A DNA stretch of 15,008 nucleotides from VBCK01 sp036270655 (GCA_036270655.1 DATBCD010000135.1:1-15008), one strand, 5' to 3'; numbered from the stretch's first letter, positions 1 to 6,450 are shown. Program-made: numbers and translations. Notes: generated by a model from the letters alone, not told the origin.

Positions 1-1250
1 TACATCACGTTGTCGAGCATGCTGCCGGCCCGGTTGATTTCGTGGACCTCCCGGTACTTGTCCAGCACCGCGACCACGCCCGGGAACTCGCCCCATTTGT
101 AGGACCTGGTCGGCCGGTCGCGGATCACTTTCAGGTGGTAGGAGCAAGCCTCGAACGTGAAGCCCAGCGCGACGGTGCCGGCATAACCGGGGGAGCGCTC
201 GAACCTCTGCCCCGATTGCCGCAGCTGCTCGATCACCTCGTTCAGGATCGCGACCTTGCCGACGTGATTGAACCCGATCGTCGAATAATGGTGACCCAGC
301 GGGCGCCTGGGCATCAGGCTGAACAGGAACACGCACGTCTGGTAGTACAGCTGGGTGGTGACGTGGAAGTTGGCCAGCGTGGAACTGAACAGGTTGTGCA
401 CGTCGGCGATCCGGTGCAGCACGGCATCGACGGTGATGCCGGCCCGGCTGTTCAGCAGCGCCACCACGAAGGGCACGAAGCTCGCGTCGGACAGCGCCCA
501 GCGGCCGACCACGAACGCGTAGCGGTCGCGGAAAAAACCCGCTTCGACGACGTCCAGCGCCACCGGAAGCTCGGCATCCGGTGCGTCGCTGTCAAGCAGG
601 AAGTTGATCCTTTCGACGATTCGTTCGCAATCGCCCCGCAGGTCCCTGAACGGGACCGAGAATCCCGGCACCCGCAGCGCGGTTGCCACCAGCTCGGCGT
701 CGATGTGGCCCTGGACCGGAATGCGCCGGAACACCGACGCCATCGAAAGAGCTCGGCGCTTGCTGGGCGGCGGAAACGAGTAGGCCACCGGCCGCCACAG
801 CTCGCGGCAGATGTTGCGACGGAGCGAGTGGGCGAAGCTGAACGCGGTGTCGGCCTCGTATCGATCGACGATCATCGACGAGAACAGCCGGTCGATCTGG
901 TCCCAAACGTCCGGGTTGTCGGCCAGCGCGGGAAATGCCGCGTGGATCGTCGGCCCGTGCTGCGCGATGTAGCGGCTGTACAGTCCGAGGCGCTCCTTGC
1001 TGATCCGGATCGAAGCGAGCGGATCCATCGTTTCGAACGCGCACCTGGCCCGATACGGGTATTCGCACAGCTTGCCGTAGAACTCATCGAAGATGGCCAG
1101 GATCAGCCGCGCCGCGGCGTCGATCCGGCTCCAGTCGTCGACGCAGGCCCACAGGCTGGCGTAGGCGCGGTCAACCGCGTTGCCGTCCGGCGGCGGCGCG
1201 TCGGCAGCCTCGCTGGCGGTCAGGTCCGCAATCGGCGGCGTCAGGCTCAC
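1..1250 (-). CDS. aceK: AceK-like isocitrate dehydrogenase kinase/phosphatase, 3' end cut by window edge
   Basis: AceK switches isocitrate dehydrogenase on and off by reversible phosphorylation, steering carbon between the TCA cycle and the glyoxylate shunt in the cytoplasm. Reading the minus strand from GTG 1250 gives 416 codons open to the left edge; the family is usually about 580-600 residues. Similarity to AceK covers the regulatory domain (FRRIP near 174-178; FFRDRYAFVVGR near 239-250) and the start of the kinase domain: an ATP-loop equivalent SPGYAG at 353-358, then YHLKVIRD with K374 matching E. coli K336. EINRAGSMLD near 404-413 matches HDRVGRMAD, so D413 corresponds to the phosphatase Asp371. 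The sequence is clearly diverged from typical betaproteobacterial AceK, and about 45 residues precede the usual N-terminus. It begins 38 bases after the porin stop and may be read with it. GTG 1250 is chosen because no in-frame ATG occurs before residue 75. Catalytic residues further on lie outside the window. Confidence 0.85.
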   Translation of the reverse strand, partial: MSLTPPIADLTASEAADAPPPDGNAVDRAYASLWACVDDWSRIDAAARLILAIFDEFYGKLCEYPYRARCAFETMDPLASIRISKERLGLYSRYIAQHGPTIHAAFPALADNPDVWDQIDRLFSSMIVDRYEADTAFSFAHSLRRNICRELWRPVAYSFPPPSKRRALSMASVFRRIPVQGHIDAELVATALRVPGFSVPFRDLRGDCERIVERINFLLDSDAPDAELPVALDVVEAGFFRDRYAFVVGRWALSDASFVPFVVALLNSRAGITVDAVLHRIADVHNLFSSTLANFHVTTQLYYQTCVFLFSLMPRRPLGHHYSTIGFNHVGKVAILNEVIEQLRQSGQRFERSPGYAGTVALGFTFEACSYHLKVIRDRPTRSYKWGEFPGVVAVLDKYREVHEINRAGSMLDNVM

Positions 1251-1253
1251 CGT

Positions 1254-1272
1254 GGAAGTGTGCCCGACTTCC
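1254..1272 (-). promoter_or_regulatory. Hairpin just upstream of the AceK start
   Basis: A perfect 6-base stem (GGAAGT / ACTTCC) with a 7-base loop ends three bases before the GTG start of the AceK-like gene. The 5' arm in the transcript contains the purine-rich GGAAG, the nearest ribosome-binding-site-like stretch. The hairpin could modulate translation or simply be chance. No uridine run follows, so it is not a convincing terminator of the porin transcript. Confidence 0.25.
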
Positions 1273-1288
1273 GTCCCCCGCTTCCATC

Positions 1289-1978
1289 TCAGAACGTAGC
1301 CGAAAGGCGCGCCGTCAGGACGCCGCCCGTATGGTTCGCCGCCACCGGATAGACCTGGCCCGCGCCATCGCTGAAGACACGGCCCACCTGGAGCGCGAAC
1401 GGCTGCAGCCGGTACTCGACGCCGGCGAGAAAGTCGGGGTGCGGGTGGCTGCCGCCGTAGTCGTCGGTCGCGCCCGCAAAAGCCTGCACCAGGCCGCCGT
1501 GCCCGATCAGCTTGAAATGCTCGGTCAGCCGGTACGACCCGTTCAGCTCCAGGTACAGCGTGTGGATGCTCTGGCCGAAATAGTTGGGCGACAGGTACAG
1601 GCGCACGCTGACGGCATTGGCGGTGACGCCGGCATGCAGCTCCAGGTAGTTGTAGTCCTTGAATCGGGAAAAGGTCGAGTAGGCGGCGCCCGCATCGAGG
1701 CTCCAGCCGTTGCGGATGCGTCGTGCAAAGCCGGTGTAGCCGATGAACTGCAGTTCCTGCCTGGAGTGGTCGTAGAACTGGACGTTGGAGGCAAACCCTC
1801 CCGCGTACCAGCCGCTGTCATGGTCGTACGACACGTCGACCTGCCCGGCGGGACCGCCGTCAGAGATCGAAACGCCGCGCACCCGGTCATCGGACACGAC
1901 GGACGCGGTCGCCGATACCTGGGCGAGCGACGCCGTGGCCACGAGTGCGGTCAGCAACGCAAGAGCCCACCGGAGCAC
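1289..1978 (-). CDS. TorF-family putative porin (gcw_chp type outer-membrane protein)
   Basis: This is a 229-residue exported protein. It has a signal peptide (about residues 1-19, LLTALVATASLAQ), then VSDDRVRGVSISDGGPA near 28-44, which resembles the opening of the TIGR02001/PF09694 gcw_chp family, where a first strand reads roughly SDYxFRGxS. The rest alternates short aromatic-rich strands (WYAGGFASNVQFYD, YNYLELHAGVTA, HTLYLELNGSYRL) and ends in phenylalanine, as expected for a beta-barrel inserted by the Bam machinery. Members of this family have no firm substrate. The start is GTG 1978, 9 bases after the subtilase stop, with only a weak ribosome binding site, so translation may depend on coupling. 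It is the last gene of the sigma/anti-sigma/subtilase unit and may be its target or its sensor. Family call strong, role inferred. Confidence 0.8.
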   Translation of the reverse strand: MLRWALALLTALVATASLAQVSATASVVSDDRVRGVSISDGGPAGQVDVSYDHDSGWYAGGFASNVQFYDHSRQELQFIGYTGFARRIRNGWSLDAGAAYSTFSRFKDYNYLELHAGVTANAVSVRLYLSPNYFGQSIHTLYLELNGSYRLTEHFKLIGHGGLVQAFAGATDDYGGSHPHPDFLAGVEYRLQPFALQVGRVFSDGAGQVYPVAANHTGGVLTARLSATF

Positions 1979-1987
1979 GGGATGAGC

Positions 1988-3343
1988 TCAGTGTCGCGAG
2001 GTGACCTTATCGCTTGTAGCGGTGCCGCAGTTGCAGGAGCAGGCGCGGGCCGCGCGGGCAACCACCGCGCACGCGTCGATGCTTTGGGCGGCATGGCCGT
2101 CGCCCGAATCAATCCGCAGCAGCGCACGCGTCTGCTCGGGTCCCAGGGAGGGGGCCAGTTGCTGCAGCAATGCAACCAGTCCGGATACATGCGCGGCGGC
2201 AAACGAGGATCCGTCGACGAATCCCCAGCGATCCACCGGCAGCGTAGTCGGGACATCGTGCCCGGGCGCCGTGACCGCGGCCGCCGCGTCGCCCGCCTCG
2301 ACCGAGCCGTCGACCGACACCGCAATGACGCCCGGATGCGATGCTGGAAAACCTCCTCCGACGGTCACCGGATCGACAGCGCCGACCACTGTGACACCAC
2401 GCACCACCGCCGCGTCCAGCAGCAGGTGCAGCAGCTTGTCCTCCGGACCCGTTACGCTCAGATTGATCACCGTGGCCCCACGCTCCAAAGCGAATTGAAG
2501 TGCCTTGGCGAGTGTAAAGCTGTTGCACGCCGCCGTGGTATCGATCTGCCAGCAGGCGCGCAGTGCCATAAGCTTCGCGCTCGGGGCCACGCCCGCGATG
2601 CCGATGCCGTTGTCGGCGCGGGCCGCGATGATTCCGGCCACGGCGGTTCCATGCGCCTCGGCCGGGTAGGGGTTTGCATCCACGAAGTTTTCGGCGACCG
2701 AGATCTGCCCGACCAGATCCGGGTGGGCCAGCTCGACCCCGGTGTCCAGTTGCGCGACCGACACGTTGCGCCCGGTCGCCACCGTATGCACCTCGGCCAG
2801 ATGCCAGTTGGCGGCCGCCGGCTGCAGGGCGAACAGCGGGTCGTTATGGGCCAGCGAATGGAACCTGTGCAGCGGCTGCGCCCAGGCAGTCCTCGAGTCC
2901 TGTGCCAGCTCATCCAGCACGGCCGCCAGCGGCCGCCCGTCCGCCGCCTTCATCAGAAAGCAGTCGATTCCCAGCGAAACCATCGGCCAGTCGGACTCGA
3001 CGACCAGCTGATGGGCGGAAGCCAGCTCGGACGCAATCCGGTGCCGCACCGTGCGACCCGACTGCGCGTCGTAACCGCCCCCATAGCTTGCGTCAGGCCG
3101 GAAGTGGGCCGGCGGAATCCGCAGCATCACCAGCACCCGGCGGTCGTCTCCCTCCTTCGCGCCTGGCGGCGCTACGGAGGGCAGGCCCTCCGTCGCCGCA
3201 TTCGCCGCTACGGAGGGCGAGCCCGCAGTCACCGCATCGGAGGGCTTGCCCTCCGTAGCGCCGTCAGGCGCGAAGGAGGGGGCTTGGGCGCGGCAGACCG
3301 CCGCCGCGATGATCATCAGGCCCACGGCCCAGGCGCGGATCAC
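1988..3343 (-). CDS. Exported S8 family serine peptidase (subtilase) with repeat-filled N-terminus
   Basis: This is a 451-residue subtilisin-like protease. It has a signal peptide (1 to about 21), a linker of tandem PS(V/F)A..A(T/K)EG peptides at about 22-65 encoded by palindromic DNA repeats, a propeptide-like region (about 68-160), and a catalytic domain. The triad is D200 (VAQLDTG), H231 (AHGTAVAG) and S380 (DGSSFAAAHVSG). Where subtilases usually have AAGN for the oxyanion hole, this one has GAVDP near 321-325, so the Asn looks replaced by Asp or lost; activity may be reduced or unusual. The C-terminus is Cys-rich (CSCNC). The GTG start overlaps the anti-sigma stop as GTGA, indicating translational coupling, and the porin gene follows after 9 bases. 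It probably acts in the periplasm or outside the cell. A role in processing the anti-sigma factor, or as output of the regulon, is inference. Confidence 0.9.
   Translation of the reverse strand: MIRAWAVGLMIIAAAVCRAQAPSFAPDGATEGKPSDAVTAGSPSVAANAATEGLPSVAPPGAKEGDDRRVLVMLRIPPAHFRPDASYGGGYDAQSGRTVRHRIASELASAHQLVVESDWPMVSLGIDCFLMKAADGRPLAAVLDELAQDSRTAWAQPLHRFHSLAHNDPLFALQPAAANWHLAEVHTVATGRNVSVAQLDTGVELAHPDLVGQISVAENFVDANPYPAEAHGTAVAGIIAARADNGIGIAGVAPSAKLMALRACWQIDTTAACNSFTLAKALQFALERGATVINLSVTGPEDKLLHLLLDAAVVRGVTVVGAVDPVTVGGGFPASHPGVIAVSVDGSVEAGDAAAAVTAPGHDVPTTLPVDRWGFVDGSSFAAAHVSGLVALLQQLAPSLGPEQTRALLRIDSGDGHAAQSIDACAVVARAARACSCNCGTATSDKVTSRH
3146..3280 (-). repeat. Four in-frame palindromic repeat units inside the subtilase gene
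   Basis: On the coding strand this stretch divides into four tandem units of 36, 27, 36 and 36 bases (3280-3245, 3244-3218, 3217-3182, 3181-3146). Each begins CCCTCC. Units 1, 3 and 4 are themselves hyphenated palindromes, roughly CCCTCCGTAGCG ... CGCTACGGAGGG. As a result, 3150-3192 and 3238-3280 form a 43-base inverted repeat with only two mismatches, and each arm also contains a smaller CGGAGGGC / GCCCTCCG stem. All units keep the reading frame and encode a PS(V/F)A-type linker between signal peptide and propeptide. The pattern recalls REP/BIME elements or the Rickettsia palindromic elements found inside genes. I saw no other copy in this window. Confidence 0.85.
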
Positions 3344-4014
3344 CGGCCTCTTTCCGCCTCGAGGGGCTCGGCCAGCACCACGGCCGGTTCGGCGCGCAGG
3401 TGCGTCAAAGCGGCTTGCAGCCCTCCCTGCGGGACAGCGACGACGTAGCCGTTCGACGCGGTCGGGCCGTCAACGATCCGGCCAGCCGCGAGGCGCAGTA
3501 TCCGGGCGACCTCCCGTTGCGGCGCGGCCGGGTCGAATATCACCACCAGGCTGCCGGCGGCGTGCTGCGGCGCACTGGCCGAAGACAGGGTGTGGTACTC
3601 GAGCGCGGCCCGTTCCGGCCGGATCACCGCCCACCCGAGCGCGAAGATCAGCGCGAACTGCATGGCCAGCGCGAGCTTGAACCACCCTGGCATCGGGCCC
3701 GCCGGCACCCGGCCGGCTGGCGCGCCCCGCCGGTGCTCCGGCCGGCGCGGTCGTGGCGCAGGCGCCTCCGCCTCCAGCTTGGGGCGCAGCTTGGCCAGGG
3801 CGGCCGCGGCATCCGGCGGCAGGTCGCTGTCGGCGTAGGCCATTTGCAGCCGCCGCGCACTCTCGAGCTCCAAACGGCATTCCGGGCACGCCTGCAGATG
3901 CTCCTCGACCTGCGTGGCTTCCTCGGCCTCCAGTGTGCCGTTCAGAAACCAGGGCAGCAGCTCCTGGGTGCCCTGATGCAGCGATTTGCCGAAACTCAGC
4001 ACCCGCCCCGCCAT
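3340..4014 (-). CDS. Zinc-finger anti-sigma factor with membrane span and subtilase-propeptide-like periplasmic domain
   Basis: This 224-residue protein probably holds the upstream ECF sigma factor inactive at the membrane. The N-terminus is a zf-HC2/ZAS domain: LLPWFLNGTLEAEE near 19-32, then H39-x3-C43-x2-C46. A proline/arginine-rich linker (about 82-110) leads to one membrane segment at about 112-131 (FKLALAMQFALIFALGWAVI). The outer part (about 155-218) reads EVARILRLAAGRIVDGP, then GYVVAVPQGG, ALTHLRAEPAVVLAEP. This is the alpha/beta pattern of subtilase propeptide or I9/fervidolysin-type inhibitor domains, including the ending 'RxxPxVxxAEP'. The start shares one base with the sigma stop (TGATG), and the stop overlaps the subtilase start (GTGA). 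The neighbouring subtilase is therefore a natural partner or protease for this domain. The anti-sigma call is strong; the inhibitor-like fold is judged from sequence pattern only. Confidence 0.85.
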   Translation of the reverse strand: MAGRVLSFGKSLHQGTQELLPWFLNGTLEAEEATQVEEHLQACPECRLELESARRLQMAYADSDLPPDAAAALAKLRPKLEAEAPAPRPRRPEHRRGAPAGRVPAGPMPGWFKLALAMQFALIFALGWAVIRPERAALEYHTLSSASAPQHAAGSLVVIFDPAAPQREVARILRLAAGRIVDGPTASNGYVVAVPQGGLQAALTHLRAEPAVVLAEPLEAERGR

Positions 4015-4625
4015 CAGAAATCTCCTGCGCGTTCGGACACGAACTGACGCAGCCGCCGGCGCGCATGGAACATGCGTGTTTTCACCGTGTCGACCGGACA
4101 GCCCATGATTTGAGCAATGTCCCGGTATGCGTAGCCGTGGTAGTAGGTCAGCTCGATCACCGTGCGCTGCTCGGCCGACATGCGGCCGATCTGCTGAAGC
4201 AGCAGCGCCCAGCGCTGCCTTTGCATCAACTGGCCTTCGGGCCCCGGCTGCGTCGATTCGAAATCGCGATCATCGGACTCGACCGGCTCGTCGAACCGTT
4301 TGAGTGCCTTCAGTGCCTTGCGGTACGCGATGGAGAAAATCCAGGTGGAGACCTTCGACTCGCCGTTGAAGCTGGCCGCCTTGCGCCAGACCACCAGCAT
4401 CGCGTCGTTCAGGACCTCCTCGACCACATGCGGGCGCCGGATCACTCGCTCCAGGAACCGCGTCAGGCGCGGGAAATAGACCCGGTACAGCGCCTCGAAT
4501 GCCAGGCGGTCACCGGCGGAAATACGCCGAAGCAGAGCGGCCTCATCGGCCGATCCCTGGTCGGTGCGGCCTTGATCCGGGGCCGTTCCGGGGACTGGAC
4601 CGATCAACATCGCGACTTTTCCCAT
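4014..4625 (-). CDS. ECF-type RNA polymerase sigma factor
   Basis: This is a sigma-70 family protein of 203 residues, the usual ECF size. Region 2 covers about residues 40-110 (AFEALYRVYFPRLTRFLERV, VEEVLNDAMLVVWRKA, STWIFSIAYRKALKALKR), giving -10 recognition and core binding. Region 4 covers about 140-195 (MSAEQRTVIELTYYHGYAYRDIAQIMGCPVDTVKTRMFHARRRLR, a helix-turn-helix) and recognises the -35 element. The extended tail seen in some ECF groups is absent. The start is taken as ATG 4625; an in-frame TTG at 4628 directly precedes it and ATG 4607 is possible. A GGAGGGG stretch lies further upstream than ideal. It is the first gene of the operon with anti-sigma factor, subtilase and porin. Self-activation is usual for such units but no promoter was recognised confidently here. 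Confidence 0.93.
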   Translation of the reverse strand: MGKVAMLIGPVPGTAPDQGRTDQGSADEAALLRRISAGDRLAFEALYRVYFPRLTRFLERVIRRPHVVEEVLNDAMLVVWRKAASFNGESKVSTWIFSIAYRKALKALKRFDEPVESDDRDFESTQPGPEGQLMQRQRWALLLQQIGRMSAEQRTVIELTYYHGYAYRDIAQIMGCPVDTVKTRMFHARRRLRQFVSERAGDF

Positions 4626-4690
4626 CAACCCGCGTTAATTCCCCTCCGCGGCAAACGGTTCAAGCCGTTGGTCGCCTGTGGCGCATTCGC

Positions 4691-4716
4691 GGGGTCCGCC
4701 CTGAAAGGGGGACCCC
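4691..4716 (-). terminator. Stem-loop after the lysine-rich small gene
   Basis: A 7-base stem (GGGGTCC / GGACCCC) continues, after one bulged base, into a 4-base stem (CCCT / AGGG) with a 3-base loop. It lies 5 bases past the stop of the small lysine-rich gene and about 65 bases before the sigma start. No uridine run follows on the minus strand, so an intrinsic terminator is possible but not typical. It may equally be part of the sigma operon leader. Confidence 0.4.
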
Positions 4717-4721
4717 CACGC

Positions 4722-4820
4722 TCACTGCCGTTTCTTTTCCCGCTTCTCTTGCCGCTTTTCCTTGGCGGACTTCTGCGCGGGCTTCTTCTTGTCCTTCTTG
4801 GTGTCGTGTGACTTGGACAT
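4722..4820 (-). CDS. Small lysine-rich protein, 32 residues
   Basis: ATG 4820 to TGA 4722 encodes a 32-residue protein starting MSKSHDTKKDKKKPAQ and continuing as K/E/R-rich charged sequence to KKRQ. Fourteen residues are lysine and four arginine or histidine, with no hydrophobic segment, so a soluble and probably disordered, nucleic-acid- or membrane-surface-associated peptide is expected. Support for a real gene: a clear ribosome binding site (GAGGT at 4828-4832, 7 bases before ATG), a hairpin just after the stop, and codons consistent with the frame throughout. Short lysine-rich proteins of this type are annotated as hypothetical in many proteobacteria; I do not know a function. It sits upstream of the sigma operon on the same strand and could share its transcript. 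Confidence 0.65.
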   Translation of the reverse strand: MSKSHDTKKDKKKPAQKSAKEKRQEKREKKRQ

Positions 4821-5051
4821 GTCCGTTACCTCGAGTTGAACGTCCCGAAATCAGGGCCGGGCCGAATCGCGAAACGGTAGACCAGTGCTATGCATCGGAA
4901 TCTTATAACGAATCCGCATGATGACCGCCATGTCGGGGCGCGAAATCCCAGCCTGCGGCCATGCCATCGCTGCGGGTAGTCGGATACGATCGCGCCCGGC
5001 GACGCGCTGAACAGTCGACCGGCGCAAGCCGAGCCACCTGAGGGAGGAGTC
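4821..5051. promoter_or_regulatory. Divergent intergenic region between the small lysine-rich gene and the DUF3455 gene
   Basis: This holds 231 bases with no convincing gene. It must contain start signals for both flanking genes. The only AT-rich island (4900-4912) includes TATAAC at 4904-4909 on the plus strand, a fair -10 box, with TAGACC 19 bases upstream as a poor -35. On the minus strand the same island reads TATAAG. A strong ribosome binding site (AGGGAGGAG) ends 3 bases before ATG 5052. Promoter assignment is tentative. Confidence 0.3.
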
Positions 5052-5573
5052 ATGCGGATTGCCCTGATTGCAAGTGTTGTTGCGTTGCTGCCCGTGGCAC
5101 TGACCGCTGCGGCAGCGGCCGAACCGGTGCCGGCCAATCTGGCGCCGCCGGCGGGCTTCAAGCGTGTGCTGGAGGCCAGCGCAGTGGGCGTTCAGATCTA
5201 TCGCTGCGGCCCACCGAAAGGCGCCCAGGGCGACGCAGCACCCGTGTGGAATTTCGAGGCGCCCCGCGCCACGCTGTCCGATCAGCGGGGAGGGCCGGTC
5301 GGCCGCCACTACGCCGGGCCAACCTGGGAGGCAGCCGACGGCAGCAAGATCACCGGCAAGATCGCCGCCCGCGCCGATGCAACGGAGCCGGGGGCGATCG
5401 CGTGGCTGCTGCTGACGGCCGAGTCGGCGGGGGCGCCCGGCCGTTTCGATCAGGTGCGCGCCGTGCAGCGCGTGTTCACATCGGGGGGCTCGGCGCCTGC
5501 CGGCGCTTGCAAACAGATCGGTGAGACGCTCGAGGTCCCGTACAAGGCCATGTACGTGTTCTGGGCGCCCTGA
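5052..5573 (+). CDS. DUF3455 exported protein
   Basis: This 173-residue protein has a cleavable signal peptide (about 1-23, ending AAAAAEP). The mature part matches the pattern of DUF3455 (PF11937): VPANLAPPAG near 26-35, GVQIYRCG with one Cys at 46-53, WNFEAPRATLSD, the hallmark GRHYAGPTWEAADGSKITGK at about 83-102, AIAWLLLTA, then VQRVFTSGGSAPAGAC and VPYKAMYVFW at the end. Two cysteines (about 52 and 152) could form a disulfide in the periplasm. No biochemical function is established for the family. The start is fixed by AGGGAGGAG just upstream. It stands alone on its strand and converges on the DUF4124 gene. Confidence 0.85.
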   Translation: MRIALIASVVALLPVALTAAAAAEPVPANLAPPAGFKRVLEASAVGVQIYRCGPPKGAQGDAAPVWNFEAPRATLSDQRGGPVGRHYAGPTWEAADGSKITGKIAARADATEPGAIAWLLLTAESAGAPGRFDQVRAVQRVFTSGGSAPAGACKQIGETLEVPYKAMYVFWAP

Positions 5574-5594
5574 TCAGCAGGATCGTCATGCGAC

Positions 5595-5612
5595 CCGGGC
5601 TGATGCGCCCGG
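5595..5612. terminator. Hairpin between convergent DUF3455 and DUF4124 genes
   Basis: CCGGGC and GCCCGG form a perfect 6-base stem around a 6-base loop, 22 bases after the DUF3455 stop and 22 bases past the DUF4124 stop in the other direction. There is no T-run on either side. Its central position in a 61-base convergent gap fits a weak bidirectional terminator, but evidence is limited. Confidence 0.3.
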
Positions 5613-5634
5613 ATCGGAAACCCGACGCGGCGCC

Positions 5635-6288
5635 TTAGCGCCCGTGGCCCATCCCGCCTGAACTATGTCCTGCTGTGGCGTGTCCCCCAGCGTGAACGGC
5701 CGACGCGGTACTGATGCGCGCCGAGTGCGGGCCGCCGACGGTGTGCGAGAAGTGGTGCCCATGACGGAATCCGTCGCGGTCGTGGTCGTGGTCATGGTCC
5801 CGATGACCGCGAAAGCCCCAGAAAGGCACGATGCCGGTCGAGTAGATCGGTCCGTCCCAAAGACCGCAGTCGTACTGCTCCGCGTCGCAGCCGTTGCCGT
5901 ATGAATAGGCCGGCGCGTACGATGGCGGCGGCCCGTACGAGGTCGGCGCCGAAGACGGGTAGTAGGGCGGCGGAGGCGCCGACGCCTGCCAGCGGGCCTG
6001 CTGCATCTCCTGCTCCATCTGCTGCACCTTTTCGTTGAGCGCACGCATCTCGCTCTCGTGCGCCGCGGCGGCGTTTGCCAGCGCCTGCGGCGATGGCGGC
6101 GGCGCTTCCGGGATTACGTCGAACACCCGCGCACTTTTCGGTGGAGGCAGATTGCTGTAGGTGACGTCGCCCGACGGGTCGACCCAGCCGTAGATCTCCG
6201 CGCCCGCCACCGAGGGCGCAAGCATGCCGACAACACTCAACAACAACGCACAGACCCGTGTTACTTCCAACCACCCGAGGCGACCCAT
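5635..6288 (-). CDS. DUF4124 domain exported protein with His/Asp-rich tail
   Basis: The protein has 217 residues if started at ATG 6288. The open frame runs a further 112 codons upstream, but that part has no coding character and a proper signal peptide begins at 6288 (ARG/hydrophobic core VCALLLSVVGMLAPSVAGA, cleavage near residue 30). The DUF4124 domain (PF13511) follows at once: EIYGWVDPSGDVTYSNLPPP at 31-50. Next come a short Glu/Gln-rich coiled stretch (about 78-98), a Pro/Tyr/Ser low-complexity region, a segment with two Cys (GNGCDAEQYDCG), and a tail with HRDHDHDHDRDGFRHGHHF and further His/Gly. The tail could bind metal, but that is inference. DUF4124 has no defined activity and is common in the envelope of beta- and gammaproteobacteria. 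GGTGGTG lies upstream of the chosen start. Confidence 0.75.
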   Translation of the reverse strand: MGRLGWLEVTRVCALLLSVVGMLAPSVAGAEIYGWVDPSGDVTYSNLPPPKSARVFDVIPEAPPPSPQALANAAAAHESEMRALNEKVQQMEQEMQQARWQASAPPPPYYPSSAPTSYGPPPSYAPAYSYGNGCDAEQYDCGLWDGPIYSTGIVPFWGFRGHRDHDHDHDRDGFRHGHHFSHTVGGPHSARISTASAVHAGGHATAGHSSGGMGHGR

Positions 6289-6433
6289 CGCACACCACCC
6301 TGCTTGAACTTTCGGTTCCAGTATATGCCTCAACGCGCGGCGAGGTTCAGGGTTGACGGACGAGCGGCCGGCAAGCGCTGGTTTGCCCATTGGCTCGGTC
6401 CCACATAGAGGGGGCGCGGACGCGGTCCGTTGG

Positions 6434-6450
6434 CGTAACGTTTGGTTACG
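6434..6450 (+). promoter_or_regulatory. Operator-like inverted repeat upstream of the DoxX gene
   Basis: CGTAAC-N5-GTTACG is a perfect 17-base hyphenated palindrome, 32 bases upstream of ATG 6483 in the 194-base divergent region. Size and spacing fit a dimeric repressor site (for example TetR- or MarR-type), and its position would overlap or flank the promoter. No regulator gene lies nearby. The remaining intergenic bases show no other clear signal except the AGAGGGGG ribosome binding site before the DoxX start. Confidence 0.4.

Noticed and set aside
42..1352. Long plus-strand open frame opposite the AceK-like gene
   Set aside because: The minus strand encodes a recognisable AceK homologue over the same bases; the plus-strand product is Arg/Gly/Val-rich with no domain.
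3150..3280. CRISPR array
   Set aside because: Units are adjacent without variable spacers, are palindromic, and are translated in frame within the subtilase; no cas genes are near.
1331..3448. 705-codon plus-strand open frame across porin and subtilase
   Set aside because: It is antisense to two genes with clear signal peptides and catalytic motifs, and spans a gene junction; a typical high-GC antisense shadow.
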